Shown here piece after piece: positions 1 through 11,282 of a stretch of DNA of 36,609 nucleotides. A model generated the notes under the pieces. The model did not search any database. It worked only from the letters and a program-made list of their open reading frames with translations, and was not told the DNA's origin. Within the stretch, counting starts at the first letter, position 1; each line of letters starts with the position of its first letter. Where the stretch lies: assembly GCA_008704415.1 (NCBI GenBank), contig VXIS01000410.1:1-36609 (forward strand), given 5' to 3'. The stretch comes from Sphaerosporella brunnea (taxonomy: Eukaryota; Ascomycota; Pezizomycetes; Pezizales; Pyronemataceae). Position numbers and translations under genes: made by a program.

Positions 1-134
1 TGCTGGTAGTGGTTAGTTGGGACGCAGAGGAGTGCAGTAGTGGGCGGGGATGCCTGAAACGGTTAGCTTTGCAGTAGTGGCATCAGTGGCTTGGCAGAAG
101 CCGTAGCGGTTGCAGTGTCGTAGAGGCTTCACGC

Positions 135-146
135 TATATATATATA
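135..146. repeat. TA dinucleotide microsatellite
   Basis: Six uninterrupted TA units. They lie just beyond the point where the reading frame of the neighbouring P-loop protein stops. A short simple repeat of this kind has no evident function. Confidence 0.8.
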
Positions 147-164
147 CTTTAGCGTAGTTGAAGT

Positions 165-644
165 CTAGGAGTGTCTGTGGCAGTCGATGTAGGAGTTTGA
201 GAAGGTCTTCCCTATACCCGGATGCCCGCTGATGACAAGAGCCTTCGATGTCTTTGATCTGACTCCGAAAATCTCCTCGCGAGTGATATTTCCTTCAGCA
301 TCGATGACTCGTTTGATTGTGCGCGGAGGTTTCGTCAGGTATGTTTCCAGTAAGTCGTACGAGTCTTTGTACGAGTCGCGCACCAAAATCGCATCGGCAC
401 CGCAGGGCAACAATTGGCCCAGGTCAGAAGCTTGCTTTTCTTCTTCATACCTCTTGATAGCCACATCGAGGGACAACTCTGTGTACTCGTAAAGAACCTT
501 TTTGTGTGGTTGTGAACTATCGTTATCGAAAAGCGGAATGTGAGTGCGTCGCTTGACGAATATCATGCGCTCCAACGCATCTTTCTCCTTCCACAGAACA
601 CGGAATAGTCGTTCTAACCGGGAAAACTGCACTAGTGCTGACAT
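165..644 (-). pseudogene. P-loop (Crinkler-like) protein, truncated after Walker A
   Basis: The frame opens with ATG at 642-644 and runs 159 residues. The Walker A motif GHPGIGKT lies near residues 140-147, preceded by hydrophobic ALVIS, the usual strand before a P-loop. Fungal Crinkler-like and related NTPase proteins often carry this kind of GxPGIGKT motif after a 100-150 residue N-terminal part, followed by several hundred more residues. Here the frame stops only 12 residues after the motif, so the ATPase core (Walker B, sensors) is missing. The frame one base over stays open from about 185 down to near position 20, so a frameshift, or an intron I cannot place, may explain the break. The gene also meets the window edge. 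Family assignment rests on the P-loop and overall style only; function is not claimed. Confidence 0.45.
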
Positions 645-1670
645 GGCGTGGGTTGGATCTGGTCTCTTCCTCCTATGTTAGCGAATGTAGATAACAATGT
701 CGCATGTCGCGGCGTCAAGCTAGTTCTTTATGCGGTAGTTGCAACCGCCAACACCCAGCAGAGAGTACATAGGGAAGCGCCGTGGATAATATTGGACAAA
801 CAGGTCGCTTACCAATACCGATGGGGAGCAGAGCGCAGAGGGAAGCTTTTTGTGAGGGTGAACCCGAGAAAGAACATGGTGGTGCCCTGAAGTTTACTTC
901 GGGGTTTTGCCGCGGAGAGATAGTCAAGTTAAGTTACACAGCTCCCAGCTCCCCGTTCCCAGCAACCTCTGCCGCGCGAACTACAAACGTGGAGAACGAG
1001 GAAAGGCTAGAGCTTGAGTCATCTCGCTGCATGCAAAATAAGGATTATATCTCCCTCAGGGCTTGCAAAAGTGCTGGTGACAGCCATGTTGCACAGATAC
1101 CGAACTAGGTATCCTCATTGGACAGATTTTGGGAATCTGGACTTTTAGGTTTGCACGCAGTACTCCCTTTTCAGATTACCTCTAACCCAGAGACCAGCGC
1201 TCCAATCAGAATCGGTGCTCTGCAAATGGCGATTTCGGCAGGTGGATCGTTACTCAGCCACACAGATAGCCAACAAAATTGTGTCATAAGGTATCACTCG
1301 ATGGATTTCTGACGCTCAACAGCCCACGAATTTGGGGGCGGGGTTTTGACAATTTGCATCTACCCGGGACCAAGGACATGTTTGAGCAATGTGTTTCCCC
1401 AGAGCAAGGTACCCAGCTGCTGGAACGAACTTGGCTGTAACCGGGGATTCAGACCACTTCACCTCGGACGGGAAAGCTCAGCGACGCACGAATTTCGAAG
1501 AACTGGTTTGATCGCCAGCTCCATGGGCAAGTGGTCGTGCCAATTAATACAGCGATCTATTAGTCCCTCTCTGTCGCTCCAAACGTCAACGATGGAAACA
1601 ATTATATCCACAAGCATCGCCAAAAACATTCCTTGCTTGTATACAAGCCCACAACACAGAGGGAGCTGAC
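645..1670. other. Intergenic region, no gene seen
   Basis: It lies between the start of the P-loop protein and the end of the tyrosinase, both on the minus strand. Open frames here are short and resemble no family I know. The part nearest 645 should hold the promoter of the P-loop gene and the part nearest 1670 the tyrosinase 3' end. I see no RNA gene or clear repeat. Confidence 0.5.
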
Positions 1671-3099
1671 TTATCCCCAAACCCCTCCCGACCTCTGCGC
1701 CCCACCGGGACCCCAAGTAACATTCTTGAACGTGGCCCACCGCCGCTCCATCACCCTCACCGCCTTTTCAAACTCTCTCTTCTCCTCTTCAGTCTGTTCC
1801 TCAAGAGGCAACTCGTGGCCATCTTCCCACTTCGCAAGGGGGTTCGTGTACTTGTAATTGAGCATTCCCCGTTGGATGTGCATCACGTTCTCCGTCCTGA
1901 CCGGCGGAGCTAGTCGGCCAACATCGAGGTACCAATCCATCGTTATATCCCCCGTCGGGAAGCCGGTGTAATTCGAGCCAGGGAAGCGATCGAGCGGCGG
2001 CCTTAGGGGCCCGCTCATGTCCTTTACACGCTTTTCCAAATCCTTAGACTGCCACTCCCACCAGATCCTATCGAGGTTCGCATGGTGCGGGAAGAAAAGA
2101 GGATCAGTTGAGCCGATATATACATCCGCACCCGCGCCGGGTCCACTATATCCAGAGAGAGGGTCAGCGATTGTATGCACGGCGGAAAGGCTCACTCCGG
2201 TAACTCACGCGACGATGAAGTGGCCGCAAAGATGCAGTCCAAAGTACTGAGTGTATTGGATCGAAGCTCCCTGCATGTTCTGATACAGGCTCTGGTAGTT
2301 TGGTTGTCTCTTTATCACCTCCTCGGTGGCGCGGGTGCACCAGTCTCTGCTGACCTTGTCGTTGATGGAGCGGGTCAGACACCTGTCGTCTCGGGGCCCT
2401 GTGAGGTTCCCACGAGCTATGTGTAGAGTCCAGTCGGCGAAGGGTCCGTCTTGTTGACACCCTCCGCCAGACCCGGGTGGCATTCCCGGTGGAATGAGTG
2501 GATAAAAGGGATCCTTCAGTTTGAAGCCGTCACCGCCGAATCCATGCTCCGGATCAAAGATCGGCGACTCTTTGAGGTTGTTGGGAGGGGCATCGAGTGC
2601 ATAGTCCCAGTATCTGAAGCAAGGTCAGCAACCGCCAGACCTGGTATTATGGTAAGGACATACGGTATTGCGCCCTCATAGTCGCATTGCTTTCGTAGGG
2701 CGTTCTCCCATGTCCAGAGGAAATAGCGATGCCATGGCAGGAACTGACTTTCCCAATGGATATAGGGTGTTTGTTGTTTGTGGACACCGGCGAAATCCTC
2801 AAACAAGGTCATACTACTAGGGATAAGGTCCCTGTATATGCCTGGTGTCTCGTGCATACATTTTACGGCCCTGATGTAATCCAGCCGCTCCGGTATCGTC
2901 AATTGTCGCCTTGGAGGCATGTCAGTCCAACTATCTTTCGCCCCGCTGGGCTGTCTCGGGCTCACCATTCTTTCCGAACCCTCATGGGCTGCTCGCCAAA
3001 AGCGGGCTCATACCCAAAGGGCTGTTTCTCGGGATATGGGAGTTCAGCATGGACACCGATTGTTGCCAGTCCGATTGCAACGACCGTCGTAAACCGCAT
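1671..3099 (-). CDS. Secreted tyrosinase (short type), four exons
   Basis: Copper enzyme oxidising monophenols and/or diphenols to quinones, the first steps of melanin-type pigments, probably extracellular. Introns are placed at 2931-2965, 2614-2663 and 2146-2208, giving 426 residues. Residues 1-18 form a signal peptide (MRFTTVVAIGLATIGVHA). CuA has His95, His103 and His112, the last in PWHRYFL. CuB has His261 and His265 (LHLCGHF) and the HH pair 289-290 in DPLFFPHHANLDRIWWEWQ. The splice between exons 2 and 3 restores AIPYWDYALDAP, and that between 3 and 4 restores GHFIVAGPGAGADVY, both family-typical. Potential N-glycosylation sites include NLT, NYT and NVT. It lacks the long C-terminal cap of latent tyrosinases, resembling short fungal secreted forms. 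The 35-nt first intron is unusually small, so the exon 1/2 junction around residue 45 is the least certain part. The domain call is firm; the substrate is unknown. Confidence 0.9.
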
Positions 3100-6000
3100 T
3101 CTGTTTTGGTAGTCAGACTCGTATCGCTCTCCTTGGCTTTGCCAGAAGACGTTGGGATGAGCGCCCATTTATGGACACCAAAGCAGACACAGGAACCCCC
3201 TCCCCCCCCCCCCCTCGTACCATACCGGGCTGTTGGTATCTGTGTGAGCTCTGCCGTGTTCGGTTCCTGGACCAACACGGTGGAACGCTCGTCCGAATGG
3301 AGGCTGCATGTGTCCACTGGCGAACGAAGCCAGTAGCCCAGGGCTGCAAACGGCATGTACCGTCTCGTGTTGACGAGAAGGTATCAGCTGAAAGCTGTTG
3401 CAGCAAATCACAGGTAATGGTTGAGGCCGCTCCAAATGAAGAAAGCCGGCGTGTACAGTCGCGATCGAAGCCTGACGATGTCGATGAGAGTTCAGCGTGC
3501 TCCTTTCTCTTTGTTTCATGGAAAAAATAGCTGCTTTGGGCAAAATCTAAAAAAAACAAAGCTGCAGCAAACTTACGAGAAGCTTTTCCAGCTGCTTGTA
3601 ACACAACAAGTAAACACGGCTATCAATAGCACAGGGCCAGCAAGTTCCCAATATTGCGGTCCCAACAACGTTCTTCTGTTCGTCGATCGCCGGGTACACA
3701 CTTCTCGTGGTTCATGTGTTGTCACTCGCACTGGGTAATCCCTGCCGTGCATCAAGCAAAGGTGCTCCGTGATAACGACGGGGAGTCTCCGAGCCCCTGT
3801 ATGTATGGCCTGGGGATCTGGTGTACACAAGCTTTTCGCTGCATGCAGGGTCCAGGAGTGATATCGATATTGCCCCAAATCCCAGCGATGGGACTGGAAA
3901 CCGTTTTCAGGTACCAGGGCAGTGCATTCCATTTAGTGCTATCGATCGTCCGACAGCAGGAGTATGCGTAACATAAGAAACGTTTTGGTCTCGCCGTGAT
4001 GCCGTCGCTTCCCACGGGGCTCTCATCGATTGATGGCAATGGCTTATACCATAGCTCTGGTCACGATTGAACGAAAGCTTTGCGGCTAGATCCGAGGCAG
4101 GAACCCGATGAGTGATATTCGGACGAGTAAGACCTTGCAGAATATCCAGCAGCGGCTGAGTTTTGGCCAACCTATCTCCGGCATCAGCAATACGCAGTTA
4201 TCCGAATCCATCACCCCATGAGAGGAGGTCGTCAGATTCCACTCACATCACAGAGCTCAAAAAAAGTGGGCAGCGCGGCGAGTGGAACGAGCTAGGTGGT
4301 GCTCGTAGTACAGCGGACGCAGATCGTCTAGGCAGACATACAAGCTTTCGACAGAGAGCTCGCTAATGCAGCTGATACTTGATTTCGGCCGAGAGGCAGC
4401 TTGCAACTGTCTCAGCTGTCTGGTCCACGTATGGATCCCATACACCCCCAGCATTCTGCCGTTGGGTCGGAATACACAGCGATTCCATCGCGGGCTACGA
4501 TTCCTTCCAAAAGCACTAGATAGATTTTTCCTGAAGATGGAGGGTGCAGCAATGGCTCCGCTTGTCGCAACCCAAAATTATCTCAGGTGGCTCTAGCTGG
4601 TCCCACTCCTCCTGCAAAGCTCTGACCTCACATAGAGGGGAGCTGGACCAGTGCTTTGAGACGCTGCATCCTTATCCTCCATACGTTGTTATTTGGGTGA
4701 TGTTGAAGCCTCTACCCAATTGAAGTTCAGCCAGTGTTGTCCATCGCAAAGGAACACTCCATCGGAACACATGAGAATGCCAAACCGCCACGCTCATGCT
4801 GACACCCACAATTAACGAGCAAGCTTTCCATTGCTTATAACCCGAGAGGTTGACAAGTATCTATCTAGAACTCGAAACATCAAGGCCTGTCATTCTTGCC
4901 ACTGTGTTTTCTGCCAGCCCAACCCGATTGCAGAACACCAACTACCTCGGCGTTGAGCATCACCCACACCCAGCTCTGGTGGGCGACCGGGGCACGTATT
5001 GGCCCGGCTCTTGAGCGGTGGTTCATGGGATAGGAAACTCTGGTCTGTCATGCTATCGTATATGTATGTCAGCCTGCTTCCAGTAGCCCAAAGCCACGGC
5101 ATCGGGCGGCGTGGTGGTTACAGCTACAACACAAACCTGACTAAAAAAGTCAAGATACCCAATGTCGAGTGCTCAAAAAGCACCAACACCCCTGAAAACG
5201 GCTACCCCACAAACCCAGCGGTCGCAGGACAACTTTGAGGTCTCTAGAGCTCATGTTTGCTCAGGTAGAACAACACAAGGCGGAGGAGGAGAACGTGAAT
5301 TTTTCTCCATCCGCATTCGAAAAAAATTTCCCACCTACAAGGTTGTGCTTGACTTTGGTTCTCGACAAGATAAAATAAATATGTTACCCCAACATAGTTC
5401 TATTATCTATCGGGGCGCTGGATGCTGTTTACCCCTTTATAGCCTGCGTACACCACACACAGATCGCACACACAACCTTGAGAGATCGACCACAATCTGT
5501 GACTGCCGCCCAATATCGAGTGATCATCAGTGATTCACCTGCTCGGAAAGCACTGCCGCCGGAGTCGAATGAATTCATACGTTTGTTTGTCAAGCGCCTA
5601 TACTTTGTTATGTGTACTCGTAGACTCCTCTAGGTCTACTGAAGCGTGAACCCCCACCTTATCCCACTACTTGATCTGCTCGCTAACAAGGAAGAGCCGG
5701 CAATCTGGAAATCTCCCCCGGCCCCTGCCGCTGGCTGACGGCCCGATTTTTTTTTGATGTCCAGGCTTGTGACTGTGCCAGAACGCCTAGTTCGCGGCGG
5801 CGGCGACCCGGCGATGTCATTGTGCATCCAAATCTCCACCTTGTGCAGAAATTGAAGTTGAAGAGGTCCAAGTTCCCGGCCGCCTGCCATTGAGAGGAAC
5901 TCTCTATCGATCCGGGCCATCAAATTCGCCTCAAGCCCGCCCGTCACAATCTCCACCGAGTCCACCCAGAAACATGGCATGGCAAGTGGTTTAAGGTCAC

Positions 6001-6361
6001 AGCAGGGAAGACGGCGGTAGCCACAGAAATTCCTTAAACTCCGCTAGATAAACTTTTTGAGCCACCCGGTTCGCCCCGCTCCCGCTCCCGCTCCGAGATC
6101 TCAGATATCCGACTCTTCCTTATTTGCGAGTAGGTCCGGTATGGGTAGTTATGACGTCATACACACTGATAATATGGAGCAGACAAACTACATGTATGTT
6201 CTAGGCTGTAGAATGTAGAAAAATAGGTCAAATTTCCTCCAACGCCGCGAAAACAAACAAAGGGAGCAAACAACAATCCCCCCAAGCTGATATGCAAAGC
6301 AGATTACCAACCTTCTAGAATGTTGCAAAATTTGTCTTGAAAACAAGATAAAAAGGGCCCT
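3100..6361. other. Intergenic region, no supported gene
   Basis: About 3.3 kb between the 5' end of the tyrosinase gene and the 3' end of the large F-box gene. It should include the tyrosinase promoter (nearest 3100). A 13-nt C run sits at 3202-3214. Open frames are short, overlap in several phases and show no known motifs. The best is a 114-codon minus-strand frame at 5636-5980, listed separately. Stop-free stretches at 3113-3604 on both strands look like chance in GC-balanced DNA. Confidence 0.5.
5636..5980 (-). CDS. Possible small hypothetical protein
   Basis: A 114-residue frame starting with ATG at 5978-5980. The first 60 residues look protein-like, with charged amphipathic stretches such as ARIDREFLSMAGG and LQFLHKVEIWMHNDI. 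The rest is basic, Pro/Gly-rich and low in complexity. I recognise no domain, signal peptide or membrane segment. It may be a real small protein, an exon of a larger broken gene, or chance. Confidence 0.2.
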   Translation of the reverse strand: MPCFWVDSVEIVTGGLEANLMARIDREFLSMAGGRELGPLQLQFLHKVEIWMHNDIAGSPPPRTRRSGTVTSLDIKKKSGRQPAAGAGGDFQIAGSSLLASRSSSGIRWGFTLQ

Positions 6362-9300
6362 TCAAAAGATCGTTTGACACTCAGCCAAAAGCTGTGTCCT
6401 CTGCCCATGATCAAAATAGTTCTTGTTTCCATTCGCTTGACATAGCGGCTCAGCTTTCTGGAACACCAAGCCCAAATCGTAAATGTCGTAAATATCAAAT
6501 ACCCCGTGCAAGCCGACGATTTCGCACCCCTCGCGGCATCGCAACTCCCTAACGTTCTCACCCTCGAGGTCGCGCGACTCCTTCTTAGGCATTAGTGAGC
6601 CGCAGAAAGTCTTTTGTCTACCGAAAGACGTTTTGAAGCACAAGGCGATGATTCTGCCCGTGCCGGGCCTTTCGAATGCAACCTTCACGCTGGAGATACG
6701 TTCTCCCCCGGGTCCTTATGGCCAGGTTAGCACCAAGTTCCAACTAGGTCTTGTAACGAAAGCATACCATGGATGAGCATCTTTTCATCGCTGCTCAAAC
6801 ATACGCCTTCTGCGTCTGCTGGCCAATCTCCGACAGTGATGAGACCCATTGCGCTCGTACCGTGAAATCTGATGCTGCAAATTCCCTTGGCGCACCAAGC
6901 ACTAATCTGGAGTAGTTTTTCGGGCTCGAACGTCGAAAAGGCTCTCCCGAGATGTTTACTCCCCAACATGCGATAGTCCTCCTGTGATAGCAAGCTGGTG
7001 AGCCTTATTCCGGCGCTCGAGCTCCGAGCCTGTAAAAAAATCCACTCAAGTCCGGTATGCGGATCAGGAATGCGGTAGCTGGTCCTTTGCGGCTCTGGTG
7101 GTGCTGTCGGTGGAGGCGCTGGTTTCGGAGAGCTTGTCTCTTCAGGACGATACAGAAGCCCAAGCCAGTCAAGGTGATAATGCCCATATAAGTCAGGTTT
7201 CTGCAATATGTGAGCTATCTGGTCGAGATCGGATCGAAGGCATTTCGGAATACCTCAAACTGAGCGCCGTAGATCCCAACAACTACATAACCAGGCGGCG
7301 TCTGAAGATACCGTGCATTGACCGTGTTCTCTATATTTCCGAACCATGGCGTAGTCCTACCATGGTTTGTCGAAAGCTAACCTAAGTTTTAGTAAAAGAC
7401 ACAATGCAGGCTGATGATGGGGCATGTACCGCTAGAGCGTTAGATTTACGTTGTCCGGCCTCCTCTGGAAGGAATATAGAGATAAAGGATTCGCCTTTCC
7501 TGAGCTCAAAAATGTTCTCATAAGCAGAACGTTCCCCAAATACCCCATCCGACCACTTTCCATTCCGACGAAACAACAATCCGCAGAAGTGGCCACTGCG
7601 AGTGACATATCCCTTCACCGCATCGATCCGGCCAGCATCGTTATCTCCAAAGAGTGTTGATATGGCATATGCTGTTTCTGGAAGATCATGATCTTCCACT
7701 ATTTCTGGGTCATGGGCCCTCCAAGGAAAGCGGAGGCGTTTCATCAATTCCTTCATAGACAGCCCGGAGGGTTTTAGTCCGTAAACAGGCGCCCATGATA
7801 CTAGATGATCGTGGTTAAAGTCGAATTTGATTGCCACCAGGTGTTCCGGGAACTGGGTTTTGCATCTGACTGGCGAAGGCAATTGGCTCTCATTGAAATT
7901 TGTGATAAACTGCCGTTGATTAGTGATTATCGATGCGGAAGGGGCTTATGAAAAGTTGTGCTTACGAGAATCCTTTCCATTACAGTTTTCACCTCCAGTG
8001 GTCGACTCGAGGCACTAATGATCGACGTCTTGTCGTTGCCTTCATCCAAAAGCTCTGGGGATTGGCCCTCTGCACAGTCTAGCACGGCAATCCCGATAAC
8101 TCTCTCGCCTTTCTGGTGGTCAATCGCTTGGAAGGAGGCTCCCACTTGGTCGTAAACGCACCCAAAGCATTTATCCACACCAGAGGCGTAACTAAACTTC
8201 ACACCAGCCATATCACGGTAAATAGTGATCCCTGATAGTGACTCCAAGTGAGCCCAGCCACTATAATCGTTGAAGGGCTTCCGCCTTCGCGTCCGGTATG
8301 TGGCGTCTATTCCAACATCGGTGGGGTTGGCGCCTATGATCCAATCTGTGGGAAGTGGTTCATCGACCCAGACCCCAAGTGACTCATCCTTGACGTCAAA
8401 AGGTATTATGCCCGGCAAAGCTTGGGCGAAAATGGATTGTACCGAGACGTCCTCCTCACATTCACAAGCGAGTCCTAGCTGAAGGAAACGTTTATCCTGT
8501 TTTGCTCTTTAGATCAGTCAACTGAACCATTGTTTCGTCCAGGCGCTCGTACCTCATAGTCGTAAAGTGCGTGGACCCCAATGATATTCTGGGAGAGGTA
8601 TTCCTTATGCTCAGTGCCACTGCCATTCTGTAGAGCGTGAAAATCTTGCAGCGGCGTAAACACTTTGTGTGTGCCCAAGAATTGTGGACCCAACATCTGA
8701 CTCCGGAAACCATTCTGCGTGACAAACTACCACAAAAAATAAGTCTTACAATTCAAACCAAACTGTTTCTTCACTCACCAAGAGACCATGCACGCCTTCA
8801 TCGCTTGATGATATTACTGATGCGATGACCTTATCGCCAATAGAAAGTACAAAAGTGCTCTGCTTATCACCTTCCCTGAGGCCAATAAGTGAAGATGTTC
8901 GACGCCCGTTTATGTTGACGTAGACGAATTCTAGGCCACGGAGAAAACGCTGATCATAGTATCCAGTAATTTTTTCCAACCTCCCTATTGGCGGGACATA
9001 TCCACGAACTTCGACACCATCCTCGTGGTAGCCGGGCGCCCAAATTTCCCATTCAGATCCGGACAGTCTCCAATTCGTGGTGGCGATACCTTCCCTTTCG
9101 CGTAGAACCACGTTGCAGGGCGGAAGCCTCCTTCTCCAGAGTGAGGCCTCGTGGTGTGTCAAGGGAATTGTGCGTGGGGGTTCAATTAGGAAGTCCGCAT
9201 GGTTTTCTTCGAGGATGGCAACAGTCTCGATGAATCCGGCGGAGTTCAGAAACCCCGTTAACCCTACAAAATTGCCACGTTCTGGTGATGCAACGAGTTT

Positions 9301-11282
9301 CCGTATCAGCCCGTCCGCAGACCACCTACCAACCCTCCGAGAGAATTGTAAGTCGACCGGCTCCCGCGTAATTGCCTCCGACGCGTCCAAGAAGAAAGCT
9401 TGTGCCCCGCACACGATGCCACGAGAGAAGCAGAAAGCAAATCCTGCCAAAACCTTGTCTCGAAGGGCCACATCAACATGCTCACTACCGGGTCGGCCGA
9501 ACCTCTTTTTAGCCAGTCCCTGGAGCCCCTCGTCGAAGATTTCGAACTCCACACCAGTAAATAGTCCGGTAGGTCCATCATACCACATCCGAATCGCCTC
9601 CGTTCGGACATTAGCGACCTCTTCAACCTCATCCTCATCCTCATCCTCGTGCACATCCGACTCGCTATGTACCACACGGCACCCAACATAGGCTGTGCAG
9701 ATGGTACCCTGTTGCCCGGATCTTGCCCCAACGTACCCCCTGACAACACTCGCCGTGTCCACAGCATTTTGGTGGGCGTGAAAGAAATCGTACAGTGACA
9801 CATCCGAGGTTTCAACGATCGCCTCTGCAATCGGCTTTATGATATGCCAAATTCTGCGCCGATTTTTAAGCCCAATGTCTATTTCAGCCCACTCTTTTCC
9901 GTCCTCGGGATGCCTTGGAGTTCGTGTGAGACGCCGCAAACGTTCAAAGCTTCCACGCCAATCGATAGGGCTTTTAATACCTCTTTGCATCATGTCCTCT
10001 TGCTCTTCGATTTCCGAACTGAGTCGGGGATAAAGGTACATGAATTCCTGCCGCAGAAACCTGCGATAATAGCTCTCTGGAAGCCCAACATGGAGGACTG
10101 TTGGGCTGGAAACCTTCCAACAGAAGATGTCTGACGAAGAAAGGTAGGCGCAAATTTCCAGGATGACTTCGTTTGGTAATCTCGTGAAAGGATCTATGAT
10201 GGCTGCTCGGGGCGCATATGGCAGAGGGTCGGTGTTAGGATGACGCTTTAAAAGAGGGCCCCTGGGGATGTATGACGGATCGGCTACCAACCACTGCATA
10301 TGATTAGGATGAGTTGGTCTACATAGACTCTTCTTACAAAAGAAAAAAAGACAACACTTACATGACATCCGTCCTCGTGTTTCCAGTGCCATCCTTCACC
10401 GCCGCTTTGAGCCTCACGGTAATCTACCGCACTTAATCGAGTCACAACTTCCTTTCGTGTACCGGCATGCAGGTTGGAGTGGCTCTGGTCGGCTTGCTGT
10501 TTCTCACCAGAAACGCCAATCAATCCCCGGAGATAGTCCCAGATTTGGTCTTCAAAGTCTTCCATGGTACACTCTATGTTTTTCTCATGGCTAGTAACCT
10601 CAACGGCCAATTTGAACAACGACCAGCACTCAGCGTGGAAAGGAATTGACGAGATGAAGTTTTTGACGCGGTCAGTGGCGAGCTCCTGATAGAGATGGAA
10701 GCCAAATATGTCTCTATCAAGGCGTTCGGGGAAGACTGGGTACTCTGAATTGCTGTTAATGTTGTCCAGCGGTTCTTCCTCAGACGCAAATGCATCCGCC
10801 CAATTATCGCTCTCTCGGATAAGGCCCCTTCCTGTCAGAAGGATTCCTTGCCGTGGGTGTAATTGAGAGTTGTAAGGTTGCCAGCGGGCATCGGGGTGGA
10901 TTAAAGCCCGTATGTTCTTCATCCACTTCATCTGGTTGACTGATATTCGTTTTCCATCGTAGGCTTGACGGACTGTTCTTCTCTCGCTCATAACACCCCT
11001 CCGTCTCCCTTCGTCCTCTGCACGGAACCGTCTTTCGCGACTCCGCCGTGCCTCATAGCTCATATCTCGTTCCACCACTTCCTCCGGTAACACACGGTTT
11101 TCTTCGCCACTGAGATTGAACGGGCATTGAGGATCGATATCGGCGGAGCTGCAATGGGGATCGGTGATCGGATTGCATTGCGAATTTTCAGGACGAACTG
11201 GAGTACGAAAGACCTGGGCGAATGGGCCGCCACAAAGCGCACAGTAAAAGTGAGTGTCGTACTGTTTTCGAGAGACCGGCAT
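6362..11282 (-). CDS. Very large F-box protein (1503 residues, eight exons)
   Basis: A probable SCF-ligase adaptor or other F-box protein of a lineage-expanded fungal type, with a long conserved C-terminal region like that annotated DUF7600 in filamentous ascomycetes. Introns are placed at 10294-10361, 8727-8778, 8479-8552, 7910-7965, 7377-7429, 7201-7253 and 6715-6767. The eight exons sum to 4512 nt, a whole number of codons. The N-terminus carries a CxxC pair (FYCALCGGPF, Cys14/Cys17), then a basic Arg/Glu-rich stretch. The F-box lies at about residues 342-385 (DPFTRLPNEVILEICAYLSS). An acidic run HEDEDEDEVEEV lies around residue 510. The C-terminal two thirds carries recurrent units, each ending near phrases like ERVIGIAV or GYVVVGIYGAQ, suggesting beta-sandwich or jacalin-like repeats. 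The start is the ATG at 11280-11282; the codon before it is GTG. The substrate is unknown. Confidence 0.82.
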
